Source: Pseudothermotoga_B sp051235805 (GTDB lineage Bacteria > Thermotogota > Thermotogae > Thermotogales > DSM-5069). Taken from it: a DNA stretch of 64,000 nucleotides. The notes below the pieces were generated by a model, which saw only the letters and a list, made by a program, of their open reading frames with translations, did no database searches and was not told the origin of the DNA. A program made the position numbers and the translations under genes. The DNA is taken from positions 806,001-870,000 of the forward strand of contig NZ_JBPNXV010000001.1 in assembly GCF_051235805.1 (NCBI RefSeq), read 5' to 3'. Shown here in pieces: positions 24,264-34,164 of this stretch (the stretch's first letter is position 1; the number at the start of each line of letters is the position of its first letter).

Positions 24264-26846
24264 CTAAGGCATCTCCACCACGTTTCCGTTTTCCAGATCA
24301 TAGTACGCTGTGATAGACTCACCTTCTAATGGTTGAACATATTCTGCAGAGATCTTAAGAGGAGTTCTATCAGAATCGAGAGGCTCTATCTCATACATCA
24401 GCCCCTTCGTCGAGTAGAAGACCCTTTTGATCTTCACCTCTTGGTTATCGATGATTCTGATTCCTATCGATCCAGGTTTGATGATTTTTACACAATTTTC
24501 GCTGGGTTTAAAAGTTTCTTCTTCGATCTTCACATTGACCAACTGCGGTGGACTTTTGGCATCTTCAATCGTTGATCTTAGAACTTTAAGAACTTCGCCT
24601 TTTTCTCTCTCATCTTGTAGGCTTTTTCCACACAGCTTTATGGCATCCTCGAGTACGTTGATTATTACATCGTCTTCAAGCAACTTTGAGGTGATTCTGA
24701 GACTTCCATAGGTTTCATCATATATCACAACATAGCGTGTCTCTTTATCGGGAAAGACACCGTTGGGTTGTCGAGTTTTTCCTGTTGTAAAGTTCGTGTC
24801 ATTCACTTCAAGACCAGTGCAAGTGTGGAAAGCCGAATGGATCAACTGTGCCAGTTCTTGAATATGGGCATTGCAGAAAGAGGGATGGTAGATCAACACA
24901 CCAGTGGTAAAAAAGAATCTCGTGAAACTCGATTGATGAAATGTTATTTTGTCTTCTTTGATGGGATACGTCCTTCTTATTTCGCTTGGACCACGTTTTT
25001 CAGTAAACCCCTGAATGATGGTTTTGATCTGCAGTTCTACTTCTGCCAGAATCATATTTCCTCTTTTCAAAACCTGAATGGGTCTTGAAAAGTTCGGAAA
25101 TGCAACGCTTGGTAGAGATATTGGTTTAGTAGTGTAGTATCTTTCTTTCTTGAGTATCACTTTATGATTTCTCAGATCTACATAACAAACTCTGTAAGGC
25201 TGTGTGGCGTAATAGTACACTGCTCCTGGATAGGCTTCACGCATGAGTTGATCGTACGAGATTTGACCTCTTGGAATCTCATCACCAGCCACTTTGAGCG
25301 ACATTTCAAACTGAATACCAATGTCTCTCAAAGGGTAGTAGTGGTTTGGATCGTCTTGAGACTCAGCCTTCATAAGTCCAAGTTCTCCTGAAATGTCTCC
25401 TTCCCTTTCTCGCTTACACAATTCAAGGAAGCCGCTGGGCCAGTTGATGGGTGAGCTGAATGGCTCTGGGTCTTGTCCCAATCTTTCGCAGATCTGGTCG
25501 TACTCACCTCCAGATCTTGCAAGGCATAGGGCATGTACGTACTGCAATCTATGGTTCTGAAGGTACAATGTTGTTTCGACAGGTGGCAAATGCAGAATTC
25601 TTTCAGGTTCAAGAAAAACTAAATTGTCGTTTGGACTTGATGTCTTGATGACAATGATCGTTCCATCTTTTTTGCGTCCTATTCTGCCAATTCTCTGCAA
25701 AAAGCTTGTAGACGATTTGGGTACACCAACAAGTATACCCAGACTCACATGTGGAATATCCAATCCCAGTTCCATGGCGCTGGTACATATGACACCTCTG
25801 AGTGTACCTCTTTCAAGGCGGTCTTGTATCGATTTTCTATCTTCCTCTTCATAGCCAGAGCGAAATGGCAATATATCATACTTCCTGAAAGGTTCAAAGA
25901 AATCGTCATAAGGATTATCACTCTCAGTGACCTCATTTTCTTTACCTCGATTGACCGATGTAGCCAGCAGTTCAACTTGTTTCCTGCTGTCGACGAACAT
26001 CATGAAAGATTCCTGCGTTCTGTGCAAGATATTTTCGAGAAGAGTTTTCAATACGTCGATCTTTGCACCTTCTGGATGATCCACAAAGTGTATCCTCAAA
26101 AGGTTGCGAGGAGACGTGTTGAGAGCTTCATCTACTACTGCAAAATCACAACCAAAAAGCTGGTGAAGGTGTTCGTTCGGATTGGATATCGTTGCCGATG
26201 CAGCGATTATTTTGTAAGAGGAACCGTAGCAGGAGGTTGCGTGGAACAGTCTTCTAAAAAGAAAGGCGGCGTTGCTTCCAAAGACACCGGTGTACGTGTG
26301 GACTTCATCTACTATCAAGAGTTTTAGTTTCGAAAGGAAGCACTTAACTGCTGAGTCACCAATCTTGTACATCAGCCAAGAATGAATTACATCTGGTGTC
26401 ATAAGCACGATGTTTGACTGAACCAGTATCCTTAAGCGGTCTTCCATATCAGTATCACCTGTCAAGATGCTGATCTTTGCTTCGCATTCCGCTTCTCCTA
26501 AAGCCTTTTGCCATCTTTCAAATTGTTGAGCTATCAAAGCCTTCAGAGGGTAGATCACCAGAACTTTACAGTTCGGATATTTTGAAAACTCCTCACAGGC
26601 TGCAGCGTGAAAGATCAAAGTCTTGCCTGATGCTGTTGCTGTCGAGATGCACAGATTTTTACCGCTCAAGTATTCCTCCAGAGCCAAGAGTTGGTGAACG
26701 TATAACCCATTTGGAAATCCTTTCAGAAGTCTTCTTGTCGGTGAACTCACAGGTACTTTATCTACAGGAAGATATTCAGCACCCCTTGGAGGAATTTCTA
26801 AGGTTCTGATATGTTGCCAACCTAATCTTTCAAGGAAATCTTTCAT
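24264..26846 (-). CDS. Large DEAD/DEAH-box helicase (YprA/MrfA/Hrq1-like)
   Basis: The 860-residue product starts at an ATG behind GGTGAG. Residues 60-420 form a superfamily 2 helicase: QLLALEEYLSGKNLCISTAT then ASGKTLIF (Q motif and Walker A), DEVHTYTGVFGSNAA (DEVH box), AASATISNP and motif VI FLQRIGRIGRK. This matches the YprA/Hrq1 group. The C-terminal domain (450-860) resembles the DUF1998-type region (STKGLMYEIEPL-like end) but I do not see its four-Cys cluster. The family repairs crosslinks and oxidised DNA; DUF1998 helicases also occur in phage defence. It lies upstream of the RecQ fusion on the same strand, with a separate promoter between. Confidence 0.8.
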   Translation of the reverse strand: MKDFLERLGWQHIRTLEIPPRGAEYLPVDKVPVSSPTRRLLKGFPNGLYVHQLLALEEYLSGKNLCISTATASGKTLIFHAAACEEFSKYPNCKVLVIYPLKALIAQQFERWQKALGEAECEAKISILTGDTDMEDRLRILVQSNIVLMTPDVIHSWLMYKIGDSAVKCFLSKLKLLIVDEVHTYTGVFGSNAAFLFRRLFHATSCYGSSYKIIAASATISNPNEHLHQLFGCDFAVVDEALNTSPRNLLRIHFVDHPEGAKIDVLKTLLENILHRTQESFMMFVDSRKQVELLATSVNRGKENEVTESDNPYDDFFEPFRKYDILPFRSGYEEEDRKSIQDRLERGTLRGVICTSAMELGLDIPHVSLGILVGVPKSSTSFLQRIGRIGRKKDGTIIVIKTSSPNDNLVFLEPERILHLPPVETTLYLQNHRLQYVHALCLARSGGEYDQICERLGQDPEPFSSPINWPSGFLELCKREREGDISGELGLMKAESQDDPNHYYPLRDIGIQFEMSLKVAGDEIPRGQISYDQLMREAYPGAVYYYATQPYRVCYVDLRNHKVILKKERYYTTKPISLPSVAFPNFSRPIQVLKRGNMILAEVELQIKTIIQGFTEKRGPSEIRRTYPIKEDKITFHQSSFTRFFFTTGVLIYHPSFCNAHIQELAQLIHSAFHTCTGLEVNDTNFTTGKTRQPNGVFPDKETRYVVIYDETYGSLRITSKLLEDDVIINVLEDAIKLCGKSLQDEREKGEVLKVLRSTIEDAKSPPQLVNVKIEEETFKPSENCVKIIKPGSIGIRIIDNQEVKIKRVFYSTKGLMYEIEPLDSDRTPLKISAEYVQPLEGESITAYYDLENGNVVEMP

Positions 26847-26973
26847 TCTCTCACCAGCCTTCGACACACGCTTTTCACAAATAGTGACGCCAAAGCTGGT
26901 GAGTTTCTGACAAACTTTGCAACATTTGTTGAAAAGACAAAGATATATCAAAGTGCTTTAAAAGATTTTCATC

Positions 26974-27585
26974 TCAGCATGAGAACTTCTTTCCAAGCAG
27001 TCTTTCGAGCTGATCTTTCAGGTTTGAGTTATCTTCAAGATGAATGACTTTGAAACCAAGTTCTTGAGCAGTTCGAATATTTTCGGCTTTGTCATCTATA
27101 AATAGAGTCTTTGTTGGCTCTACGTTGTATTTATCTATCAAAGTGGTGAATATCTGAGGATCTGGTTTGATCTGGTTCACGTGAGAAGAGATCACCATGC
27201 CGTTGAAGTACTTGAAAAAATCATAAGTCTTGTGAATGTAATTAAAGCCGTTCTTCCCAAAGTTGGAAAGCACGTAGAGCTTGTAACCCATCGCCTTCAA
27301 CTGAGGAAGAAATCTTATGTTTTCTTCTATGGGCAAGAGCAGCCGCAGAACATTCTCTTTCATATGCTCGATGTATTCAGCATAATGAGGAAATCTCTCA
27401 ACCATCATTTGCCACAGCTGCTCTTCTTCGATTTCACCTTTGTCGAGCAAGTTCCATTCTTTTGTTTCAAAGACATTCTTATTCAAAAAGGTGGCAACTG
27501 GCTCGCCGAAGACCTTCAACATGTAGCCATATGGATCCCATTGTATCAAAACACGTCCAAGATCGAAAACGATATTTTCTACCAA
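26974..27585 (-). CDS. HAD-superfamily phosphatase (YihX-like)
   Basis: The 203-residue product starts at a TTG. It has HAD motif I FDLGRVLIQWDP (the DxG form used by the YihX-like group), motif II LSNFG, motif III Lys in NQIKPDP and motif IV FIDDKAEN. Some relatives dephosphorylate alpha-glucose 1-phosphate, which would fit its place just downstream of a pullulanase, but substrate use is inferred. The ribosome binding site GGGAGAGAG lies in the 3' arm of a hairpin. Confidence 0.85.
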   Translation of the reverse strand: MVENIVFDLGRVLIQWDPYGYMLKVFGEPVATFLNKNVFETKEWNLLDKGEIEEEQLWQMMVERFPHYAEYIEHMKENVLRLLLPIEENIRFLPQLKAMGYKLYVLSNFGKNGFNYIHKTYDFFKYFNGMVISSHVNQIKPDPQIFTTLIDKYNVEPTKTLFIDDKAENIRTAQELGFKVIHLEDNSNLKDQLERLLGKKFSC

Positions 27586-27611
27586 AATACTCTCTCCCGT
27601 TTAGGAGAGTA
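27584..27611 (-). terminator. Hairpin between pullulanase and HAD genes
   Basis: On the minus strand TACTCTC and GAGAGTA form a stem followed by TTTT. It could end some pullulanase transcripts, or hide the ribosome binding site of the HAD gene, which is in the 3' arm. The stem is short, so termination would be partial. Confidence 0.4.
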
Positions 27612-27670
27612 CCAAGATTACTTTACTGAAAATTGAAAAATCAGATGCCTTCACGTGACTTGCCAAAGAT

Positions 27671-30205
27671 CTAATGGGTATTCTTGTACATCACCATCGC
27701 TGATATTGCAGGGACATTTATCGTTCCGGTTATTTTGTAAAGAGTTTCTGTTCCTGCTCTTTCTTTGTCAACGACGACATTCCACTCTCCGTCAGGCAAG
27801 GTGATCTCTTGTGCTTTGATATCTCCGTTGTATATCACCAAGATCTCTTTCCAAGGATCGTTGTTGGCGTGATCAGTTATCACGAATGCGACGGTCTTCT
27901 TCGGTGAGTCGAGGAAGCTTATATGTTTTCTTATTTCATCTGCCGTTTTGAGTCTGAAAGCAGGGTGTTCCTTTCTCAGTTTTATCAGCCCTTTGTGATA
28001 GTTGAAAACATCGATGAACTGCGCCTTTCTTTCGTAATCAAGAGCGTTTATTGAGAGAGGTGCATTGTATGAATTCTCGTTGAACTGCTTCGTTCTGCAA
28101 AAGTCTTGCCCTGCGTGGAAGAACGGCACACCTTGGGATGTGAGTAATATCGCCGCCGCAAGCTTCTGCGCTGATTTTAATTCCTCTTCGCTCCACTCTC
28201 TTTTGTCCGACTTTGCTGCCAAGAGATTTTTGTCCCAAAGTGTATGATTGTCGTGGCATGCAGCGTAATTTATGGTCTGCTCTGGACTGTGTGCAAAATC
28301 AACGATCAATTTGTTGTCGTAGTTGATGCTGCCAACCACACCTCTTTTAATTCTCGTTTCTCTTGCAACTGCACCCATGACAAAGCCCTTTGCTTTTGCA
28401 TCGAAGACTGAGCCTCTAATAGCATCTCTTATACCGTCATTGAAAACAGCTATTCTCACATCGAGCAGCTGTGCCTTACCAAACCTTGGTTGCACACCCC
28501 ACCCTCCCCAAGGTTCTCCGTAGATTATCACATTTGGATTGATCTGCCTCAAGGTTTTTTCGACCAACAACATCGTTTCTCTGTCTATCAAGCCCATCTG
28601 GTCAAACCTGAAGCCGTCCACATGATATTCCCTCACCCAGTGAACAACAGCATCGAGAATGTATCTTCGCATCATCAGTCTTTCGCTGTTTGTTGTGTTT
28701 CCACAACCACTTTCGTTCAAATGCTGTCCCATTCTACCAATTCTGTAATAGTAATACGGGACGGCTTGATCAAAAACAGAGAGTTCTCCAACACCATAGG
28801 TGTGTGGAAAGACGACATCTATGATCACTCCAATGTTGTTCTTGTGGAAGGTCTGGACCATCTTTTTCACTTCAAATATCCTCGTCTTTGGGGCTTTTGG
28901 ATCGAGGCTGTAACAACCTTCTGGCACCATGTAGTGGTATGGATCGTAACCCCAGTTGTACTGTTTTTCAAAATCTCTTTTCAGTTCATCGCCTGTGTAG
29001 AAATCATATATTGGGAGAATGTGCACATGTGTGACACCAAGTTCTTTTATGTGTTCAAGCCCCGTTGTGACACCGTTTGGGCCTGTCGTGCCTTCCTCGA
29101 TCAAGCCAAGGTAAGATGATTTGTCTTTCACGTTACTCGTCTGAGAACCCGTCATATCTGCGATGTGTATTTCGTAGATTATCGCATCTACGTAAGATTC
29201 GAGCTTAACATAACTGTCCTCTTGCCAATTCTCAGGATTTGTTTGTTTCATATCGACAATGGCACCAAGTTTGCCTTGCAAAGATAGTGCTTTTGCGTAT
29301 GGATCTACTCCTTCTCTGATCTTGCCGTAGTTTTCATACTGGTATTTGTAAAACCATCCTTCCAAGTCTTGATCGATCTTTGCATACCAAACGCCTCTTT
29401 CCCTTCTTTTCATTTCGAGAACGACATCTGGCTCACCTTGTTCGCTTCTCTGGTACAACAACACTTTGACAGACCTGCTCACAGGTGTCCAAACGTAAAA
29501 CTCTGTGTGTTCTTTCGTGTACAACGCCCCCAAAGGACCATCGTAATACAGCTGGTCAAGGACTTCTACAGCGTAGACCCTTGATTTCTTGAAACCTTCT
29601 ATCTGCAAAAAGATATCTTTTGAAAGATCTTCTTCTCTCAGAGGTTCTGAAAGTTTCACTCTGAAGTAATTGGTCCTCGTTATGTCCGTTGGGTCGGCTT
29701 TTTGTAGAGCACTCACTGGTAAGGGTTTTTCATCAAGAGTGACTGTTACTTTGTCAAGATGTGCGTTCAAATCTATGGCGTTGGTCGCGTAGACTTCTAT
29801 GGTTGAAAAATCTGTCAACTTTGCAAAGAAGATTCTTGGACTTGTGTCGGGTTTGCTGGTGTATATCTCTTCAACATTTTGCAGAATCCATACTTCAGCC
29901 CTGCCGTCTTTTATCTCTACAAATCTGTCTTTTGCCACATCCTTTTCCTCCCACTCTCTCAGCCTCACGATTATACCAACCTTTGTGAGATCCATAGGTA
30001 TGGTGATAAAAGCCTTTAAGCCAAAATCGTCGCTCTCAGTGAAATTATAAGCCTTACCTTCTTGACCGATAGGTTCAACGGGCCATATCCAAAGATTCCA
30101 TCCATCGTATTTGCCGTCGAACCTGTGGTAGTGAACAACGATCGTCGTTGAAGCAAAAACCGCAGCACAAATAAGTATCAGGGCAAGAAAAAGATGCCTT
30201 CTCAC
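27671..30205 (-). CDS. pulA: Secreted type I pullulanase
   Basis: The 844-residue product starts at a GTG behind GGAGGTG. After a signal peptide (RRHLFLALILICAAVFAS) it has a CBM41-like starch-binding domain (VVHYHRFDGKYDGWNLWIW), a CBM48-like linker and a GH13 catalytic domain. The family marker YNWGYDP is present. Catalytic segments are HVDGFRFDQMG (nucleophile Asp), IYGEPWGGW (acid Glu) and ACHDNHTLWD (transition-state Asp). It cleaves alpha-1,6 branches of pullulan and starch outside the cell. The length matches Thermotogales PulA. Confidence 0.95.
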   Translation of the reverse strand: MRRHLFLALILICAAVFASTTIVVHYHRFDGKYDGWNLWIWPVEPIGQEGKAYNFTESDDFGLKAFITIPMDLTKVGIIVRLREWEEKDVAKDRFVEIKDGRAEVWILQNVEEIYTSKPDTSPRIFFAKLTDFSTIEVYATNAIDLNAHLDKVTVTLDEKPLPVSALQKADPTDITRTNYFRVKLSEPLREEDLSKDIFLQIEGFKKSRVYAVEVLDQLYYDGPLGALYTKEHTEFYVWTPVSRSVKVLLYQRSEQGEPDVVLEMKRRERGVWYAKIDQDLEGWFYKYQYENYGKIREGVDPYAKALSLQGKLGAIVDMKQTNPENWQEDSYVKLESYVDAIIYEIHIADMTGSQTSNVKDKSSYLGLIEEGTTGPNGVTTGLEHIKELGVTHVHILPIYDFYTGDELKRDFEKQYNWGYDPYHYMVPEGCYSLDPKAPKTRIFEVKKMVQTFHKNNIGVIIDVVFPHTYGVGELSVFDQAVPYYYYRIGRMGQHLNESGCGNTTNSERLMMRRYILDAVVHWVREYHVDGFRFDQMGLIDRETMLLVEKTLRQINPNVIIYGEPWGGWGVQPRFGKAQLLDVRIAVFNDGIRDAIRGSVFDAKAKGFVMGAVARETRIKRGVVGSINYDNKLIVDFAHSPEQTINYAACHDNHTLWDKNLLAAKSDKREWSEEELKSAQKLAAAILLTSQGVPFFHAGQDFCRTKQFNENSYNAPLSINALDYERKAQFIDVFNYHKGLIKLRKEHPAFRLKTADEIRKHISFLDSPKKTVAFVITDHANNDPWKEILVIYNGDIKAQEITLPDGEWNVVVDKERAGTETLYKITGTINVPAISAMVMYKNTH

Positions 30206-30259
30206 AAGTACACCTCCATAAAGATTAATTATATTTTTGCGGGGTGTACACAATCAGAA

Positions 30260-31225
30260 TCACAGTTGTCCTACCTCTTTTAGGAAATCCATCAAGAAAG
30301 CTCTTGCGAGCGAAGAAAATTCTGCAATAATTTGGATCGTTACCTTCTTCAGCTCGTTCAGTTGTGATTCTTTTGCTTTGAAATCTTCAAAGCCAACTGT
30401 ACGAGTCTGTAGTTCTTGTGAAAAACTTTCGTTGAAGATCTTTGACACAATACCAACGTTGTTCAGCCCGAGTAATCTCACCCTTTGAATGAGTTGCCTG
30501 ATGTGTCTGCTGTCCTTTGGCTGGGCGCTGGCGATGGCTTTCACAATGTCTTCATCTGCATTGTAGAGCAGATAAGCCAAGTAGTCGTCATAGGAATAGT
30601 GAAGATTGGATAAGTATGTCGCCGTCTGCTTGTCAAAGAGCGCCTTCATTGTGTCAAAAAAAGTACCCGGCGTGTTGTGAAAGGGCATCGAGAGATCTTC
30701 AAGGTGATGCAATGCCCTTGCTAAGAACCTATAGCCCCAGTACTCATCACCCTTTTTGAAGGCTTCTCTTGACATCTTTACGAAATAACGAAAACTATCA
30801 CTGCCTTCAAAGAAATCTAAGAACAACAATCTGTACTTCATGTGTCTAACGCCTTGGCTGTTTCCAATGATCGATTGAAGCGGTGAAAGATTCAGTCCTT
30901 CGTCCATGCCAAGATCAGGTTCAACTGAATAAATCGTCAGAACTTGCCACAGATAAACTTTGTTATCGATAGGTTCAGGATCTGGTGGGTAAAAGGTCGC
31001 TGTCTTTGGTACAAACTGCTGGATGAACTCTCCACAGTAATCTTCAAGCCTTAGATAATCAGTATTATAAACACGATTCTCTTGGTATGTGTACGGTGTT
31101 ATCTGGATCAGCTTCTCTGCGTTGGGTAAAAAATCTTTTACTACAAGGTAAGTCAAAACCTCGTGAGCAGACCAGCAAAAAACAGTTGAAGCCATCAACA
31201 GCAAAATTGGTACCAGTCTTCTCAT
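30260..31225 (-). CDS. Secreted zinc-dependent phospholipase C / S1-P1-like protein
   Basis: The 321-residue product starts at an ATG behind a GGGGGG tract. The signal peptide ends at VFC, so the mature protein would begin WSAHEVLTY. In this fold an N-terminal Trp and nearby His bind zinc. Further ligands fit ALHHLEDLSMPFHN (H, H, E/D, H), as in zinc phospholipase C. The rest is helical. The substrate could be phospholipid or nucleic acid. It lies upstream of pulA on the same strand, 54 bases away. Confidence 0.7.
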   Translation of the reverse strand: MRRLVPILLLMASTVFCWSAHEVLTYLVVKDFLPNAEKLIQITPYTYQENRVYNTDYLRLEDYCGEFIQQFVPKTATFYPPDPEPIDNKVYLWQVLTIYSVEPDLGMDEGLNLSPLQSIIGNSQGVRHMKYRLLFLDFFEGSDSFRYFVKMSREAFKKGDEYWGYRFLARALHHLEDLSMPFHNTPGTFFDTMKALFDKQTATYLSNLHYSYDDYLAYLLYNADEDIVKAIASAQPKDSRHIRQLIQRVRLLGLNNVGIVSKIFNESFSQELQTRTVGFEDFKAKESQLNELKKVTIQIIAEFSSLARAFLMDFLKEVGQL

Positions 31226-31401
31226 GTACTGTCCCCCCTTCTCACAGAGGTATTTTAGCACAGCAACAAAACGATCTGTCGCCGCTTCGAGAAAGATATG
31301 GTGTCTACCAAGTTGAGCAGAAAATCCTCAAGATATGACAGCAAGTTAATCTATAAATGCACATAGGATGACTACATTAAACCTGCTAACTCAGTTAAAC
31401 A

Positions 31402-31434
31402 CAAGAGCAGTCCTTGTCGGACTGCTCTTGTTTT
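31402..31434. terminator. Intrinsic terminator
   Basis: A perfect 12-bp stem (CAAGAGCAGTCC / GGACTGCTCTTG) with a 5-base loop is followed by TTTTGT on the plus strand. On the minus strand it closes the hypothetical gene whose stop is at 31450, with a weaker T tract. Confidence 0.8.
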
Positions 31435-31449
31435 GTCAGAATTTTGTAT

Positions 31450-31950
31450 TCACGGACCAAATGATATATGAGGATATGTATCTACATTAGTTGCATCGTC
31501 GGTTCCTTCAATGTAAACTGTTAAAAGATATGAAGTTGTTGTACCTGTTATAGTTATCATTGGAAGATCTACAACTGTTTTTGTACTATCTGCTGTGGTA
31601 CAGACATAAGTGACTGAATAGATCTTGTCCACAAAACTTGGTTTGTCAGTTATGATCCATTGTTTCGGCTCGGTCACACCAGCTACTGTGATTTGTGTTG
31701 GCGTTCCGGCCGGCACAAAAGGAAGAAGAGCAAAAACAGAGTCTTCTACCAATTCCTCAACGTCAGAGTCATTCACATCGCTCGATCTCACATAGATGAT
31801 CTTGCGCAGGTCGCCATAGGTTCGTTCGGAAGAAGATGTTACCAAAGTTTTGATTCTTGTCGCCAGATCCTCAGCTTGACTTTGCGGTGTGGGAGAAAGA
31901 AGTTCCCCACTTCTTGAGTGTAACTTGATCTGTAATACTAAGTATAACAA
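31450..31950 (-). CDS. Hypothetical protein, probably 5'-truncated or frameshifted
   Basis: This frame gives at most 166 residues with beta-strand-like repeats of Thr and Val (ITVAGVTEPKQWII, MITITGTTTSYLLTVYIEG). There is no signal peptide or ribosome binding site at the first ATG. Another frame just upstream (31871-32056) has equally protein-like text (KSIEEFVILSITDQVTLKKW), so a frameshift near 31920 may have split one gene. No family was recognised. A surface or secreted protein is possible. A terminator follows. Confidence 0.4.
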   Translation of the reverse strand: MLYLVLQIKLHSRSGELLSPTPQSQAEDLATRIKTLVTSSSERTYGDLRKIIYVRSSDVNDSDVEELVEDSVFALLPFVPAGTPTQITVAGVTEPKQWIITDKPSFVDKIYSVTYVCTTADSTKTVVDLPMITITGTTTSYLLTVYIEGTDDATNVDTYPHISFGP

Positions 31951-32221
31951 ATTCCTCGATACTCTTGCAAATTTGAATTTCTTTGCTCGGCACAGTAACT
32001 AATGATATTTTCAATGGAGAACGTACCTGATGACTCTGTAAACTGTACTCATGCAAATCACACAGTTAGTTTTCACCTTCTGAGTTTCTAATATCGATGA
32101 GATGCTATGCACGCAGGTTCTGGAATCTCTCAAATCTTACAAGGTCGTTTGATTGGCAAAGGTAGGTCAGAAAGATTCGAAAGCTCACTTAATGTTAAGA
32201 TCTTCATCGGGAGGTGAAAGG

Positions 32222-32974
32222 ATGTATATTTCTAAAAAGGCGAAGGTTGGTTCCAATGTGAAATTTGGTTATAACGTGATTGTTGAAGACGGTGTAACTA
32301 TAGCAGACAATGTCTCGATCGGTCACAACGTAGTGATAAGAAGAGATACAGTTATAAAAGAAGGTTGTGTGATTGGTGACAACACTGTTCTGGGTAAAGA
32401 ACCTTTCAAAGCTGCTATCTCTGCTACAACTGAAAAGAGAGAATTGCCAGCTTTGATCATCGCAACAAATGTGACAGTAGGTGCCAACTGTGTGATCTAC
32501 CGCGGTGCTGTTTTGAAAGATTACGTTTTCGTCGGAGACTTGGCGAGCATAAGAGAAGACGTAACTGTGGGTGAATACACCGTCATAGGAAGAGGTGTAA
32601 CCATTGAGAACAAGACAACCATAGGAAGGTATGTCAAGATAGAAACCGAGGCATACATAACGGCTCTCTCTACAATAGAAGATTATTGCTTCGTCGCCCC
32701 AGAGGTCACCTTCACAAACGACAATTTCTTGGGCAGAACTGAGGAAAGGAAAAGGTATTTCAAAGGTCCCACGATCAGAAAAGGTGCCAGAATAGGTGCG
32801 AATGCGACGATTCTACCTGGTGTAGAAATCGGTGAAGATGCACTTGTGGCAGCTGGCGCGGTCGTTACAAAAGAGATCCCACCAAGGAAGATATACGCCG
32901 GAGTTCCTGCAAAGGAGCTGAAAGATGTTCCAGCTGAACAACTCTTAGAGAATCAAAGTTATTACAGAGGTTAG
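32222..32974 (+). CDS. Left-handed beta-helix (hexapeptide) acyltransferase
   Basis: The 250-residue product starts at an ATG behind GGGAGGTGA. It is built almost entirely of hexapeptide repeats (VGSNVKFGYNVIVEDGVTIA onward), interrupted by a short loop around residue 65-75, and ends with the usual IPPRKIYAGVPAKEL segment. The fold transfers acetyl or acyl groups to sugars, as in WbbJ- or UDP-sugar N-acetyltransferases. No sugar pathway gene lies next to it, so the substrate is open. RmuC follows 11 bases downstream. Confidence 0.85.
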   Translation: MYISKKAKVGSNVKFGYNVIVEDGVTIADNVSIGHNVVIRRDTVIKEGCVIGDNTVLGKEPFKAAISATTEKRELPALIIATNVTVGANCVIYRGAVLKDYVFVGDLASIREDVTVGEYTVIGRGVTIENKTTIGRYVKIETEAYITALSTIEDYCFVAPEVTFTNDNFLGRTEERKRYFKGPTIRKGARIGANATILPGVEIGEDALVAAGAVVTKEIPPRKIYAGVPAKELKDVPAEQLLENQSYYRG

Positions 32975-32985
32975 GGGGAATCGAG

Positions 32986-34164
32986 GTGCTTGTGCTGTTT
33001 CTGACTGGCTTGTTTGTTGGCGTAATTGTTGGTTACTACATGGGTGTTATGAGATTTCGCGGTGACCGAACGAGCATTGATGAGTCGATCAAAAATCTGA
33101 ACGAAAGGATCAACTACCTTGTTTCACAGCAAGGCGCTCTGTCTTCATCACTTGGAACTCTGAGCGGACTTTCAAATTTGGTGAGCGAACTCAAAGCGAG
33201 ATACGAGGAAATGAAGGAAGCCGAGAAAAAGTTAAGCCTGGAAAGAGACAGAAGGCTCGAAGAGTTCGTCGAAAACATGAGAAAGATCTTCGAAGAAGTG
33301 TCAAACAAGACTTTGAAAATCGACGAAGAGAAGGAAAAGAGAATTGTAGAACTGGTTGAACAGATGAAACGTTTTTCCGACGAACAACAAGCCACGATCG
33401 AGAGATTTCTCCTGCAACAGGGACAAACAAGAGAAGAGATCGAAAGAAAAAGAGATGCAGAGCTGAAAGATATGAGACGAATCATCGAAGGCTTTGTACA
33501 CACGGTCTCTGGCACAAAAAGTCGTGGGCAAGTGGGTGAAATGCTCCTAAGTGAGGCACTGAGTGAGTCGATCAAGGTCGGTACAGTTGTGAAAGACCTT
33601 CCAATTGGCTCGATGGTTGTGGAGTTTGCTTGGAAGTTGGGCGATGGAAGGTATATTCCCATAGACTCGAAACTGCCAGATCTCTCAAGTCTCTTACAAG
33701 AATTTGAGGAATCCTTAGAGCAAAAAGATCGTGAGCAAAAGAAAAAAGAGATAATTCAAAAGATTCAGCGCGAAGTTGAGAATGTGAAGAAATATCAAAA
33801 CCAGCCCAACACAATTGATTGTTGCATAATGGTAGTCCCCTCTGCGGTGTTAGAAATGGCACCAGAACTGGCAGCCTTTGCAAAAAAACAGAATGTCTTT
33901 TTGTGCACTCATAAAGAGATCTTTGCTGTCGCTCATTACTTGGAGGCAAGACACATCACAACGCAGCAAGACGAAGCGGGCAGATACAAGCATCTGGTTC
34001 AAACGTTGCTGAATATATTCGAGCAGATCGAGCAGAAATCTAACTCCCTCGAACGAGCAGTCAAACAAATGACGAATGCCAATAGTGAAATCAGAACTTT
34101 GGTAGCTCAAGCAAGAATATCTGCAGGTACGCAACAGGAAAGAGAAGTATCTGAACAGAAATGA
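32986..34164 (+). CDS. rmuC: DNA recombination protein RmuC
   Basis: The 392-residue product starts at a GTG 7 bases after AGGGGG. It has an N-terminal membrane helix (LVLFLTGLFVGVIVGYYM), a long coiled coil (residues 30-165) and the RmuC domain (GQVGEMLLSEALS, IPIDSKLPDL, DCCIMVVPSAVLE, IFAVAHYLEA). The domain belongs to the PD-(D/E)xK nuclease-like group and limits inversions at short repeats in E. coli. It lies in a likely operon with the acyltransferase. Confidence 0.92.
   Translation: MLVLFLTGLFVGVIVGYYMGVMRFRGDRTSIDESIKNLNERINYLVSQQGALSSSLGTLSGLSNLVSELKARYEEMKEAEKKLSLERDRRLEEFVENMRKIFEEVSNKTLKIDEEKEKRIVELVEQMKRFSDEQQATIERFLLQQGQTREEIERKRDAELKDMRRIIEGFVHTVSGTKSRGQVGEMLLSEALSESIKVGTVVKDLPIGSMVVEFAWKLGDGRYIPIDSKLPDLSSLLQEFEESLEQKDREQKKKEIIQKIQREVENVKKYQNQPNTIDCCIMVVPSAVLEMAPELAAFAKKQNVFLCTHKEIFAVAHYLEARHITTQQDEAGRYKHLVQTLLNIFEQIEQKSNSLERAVKQMTNANSEIRTLVAQARISAGTQQEREVSEQK

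Noticed and set aside
33114..33662. Long Ser/Phe-rich minus-strand frame inside rmuC
   Set aside because: It mirrors the coiled-coil codons of rmuC (GAA/AAG giving TTC/CTT) and has no start signal.
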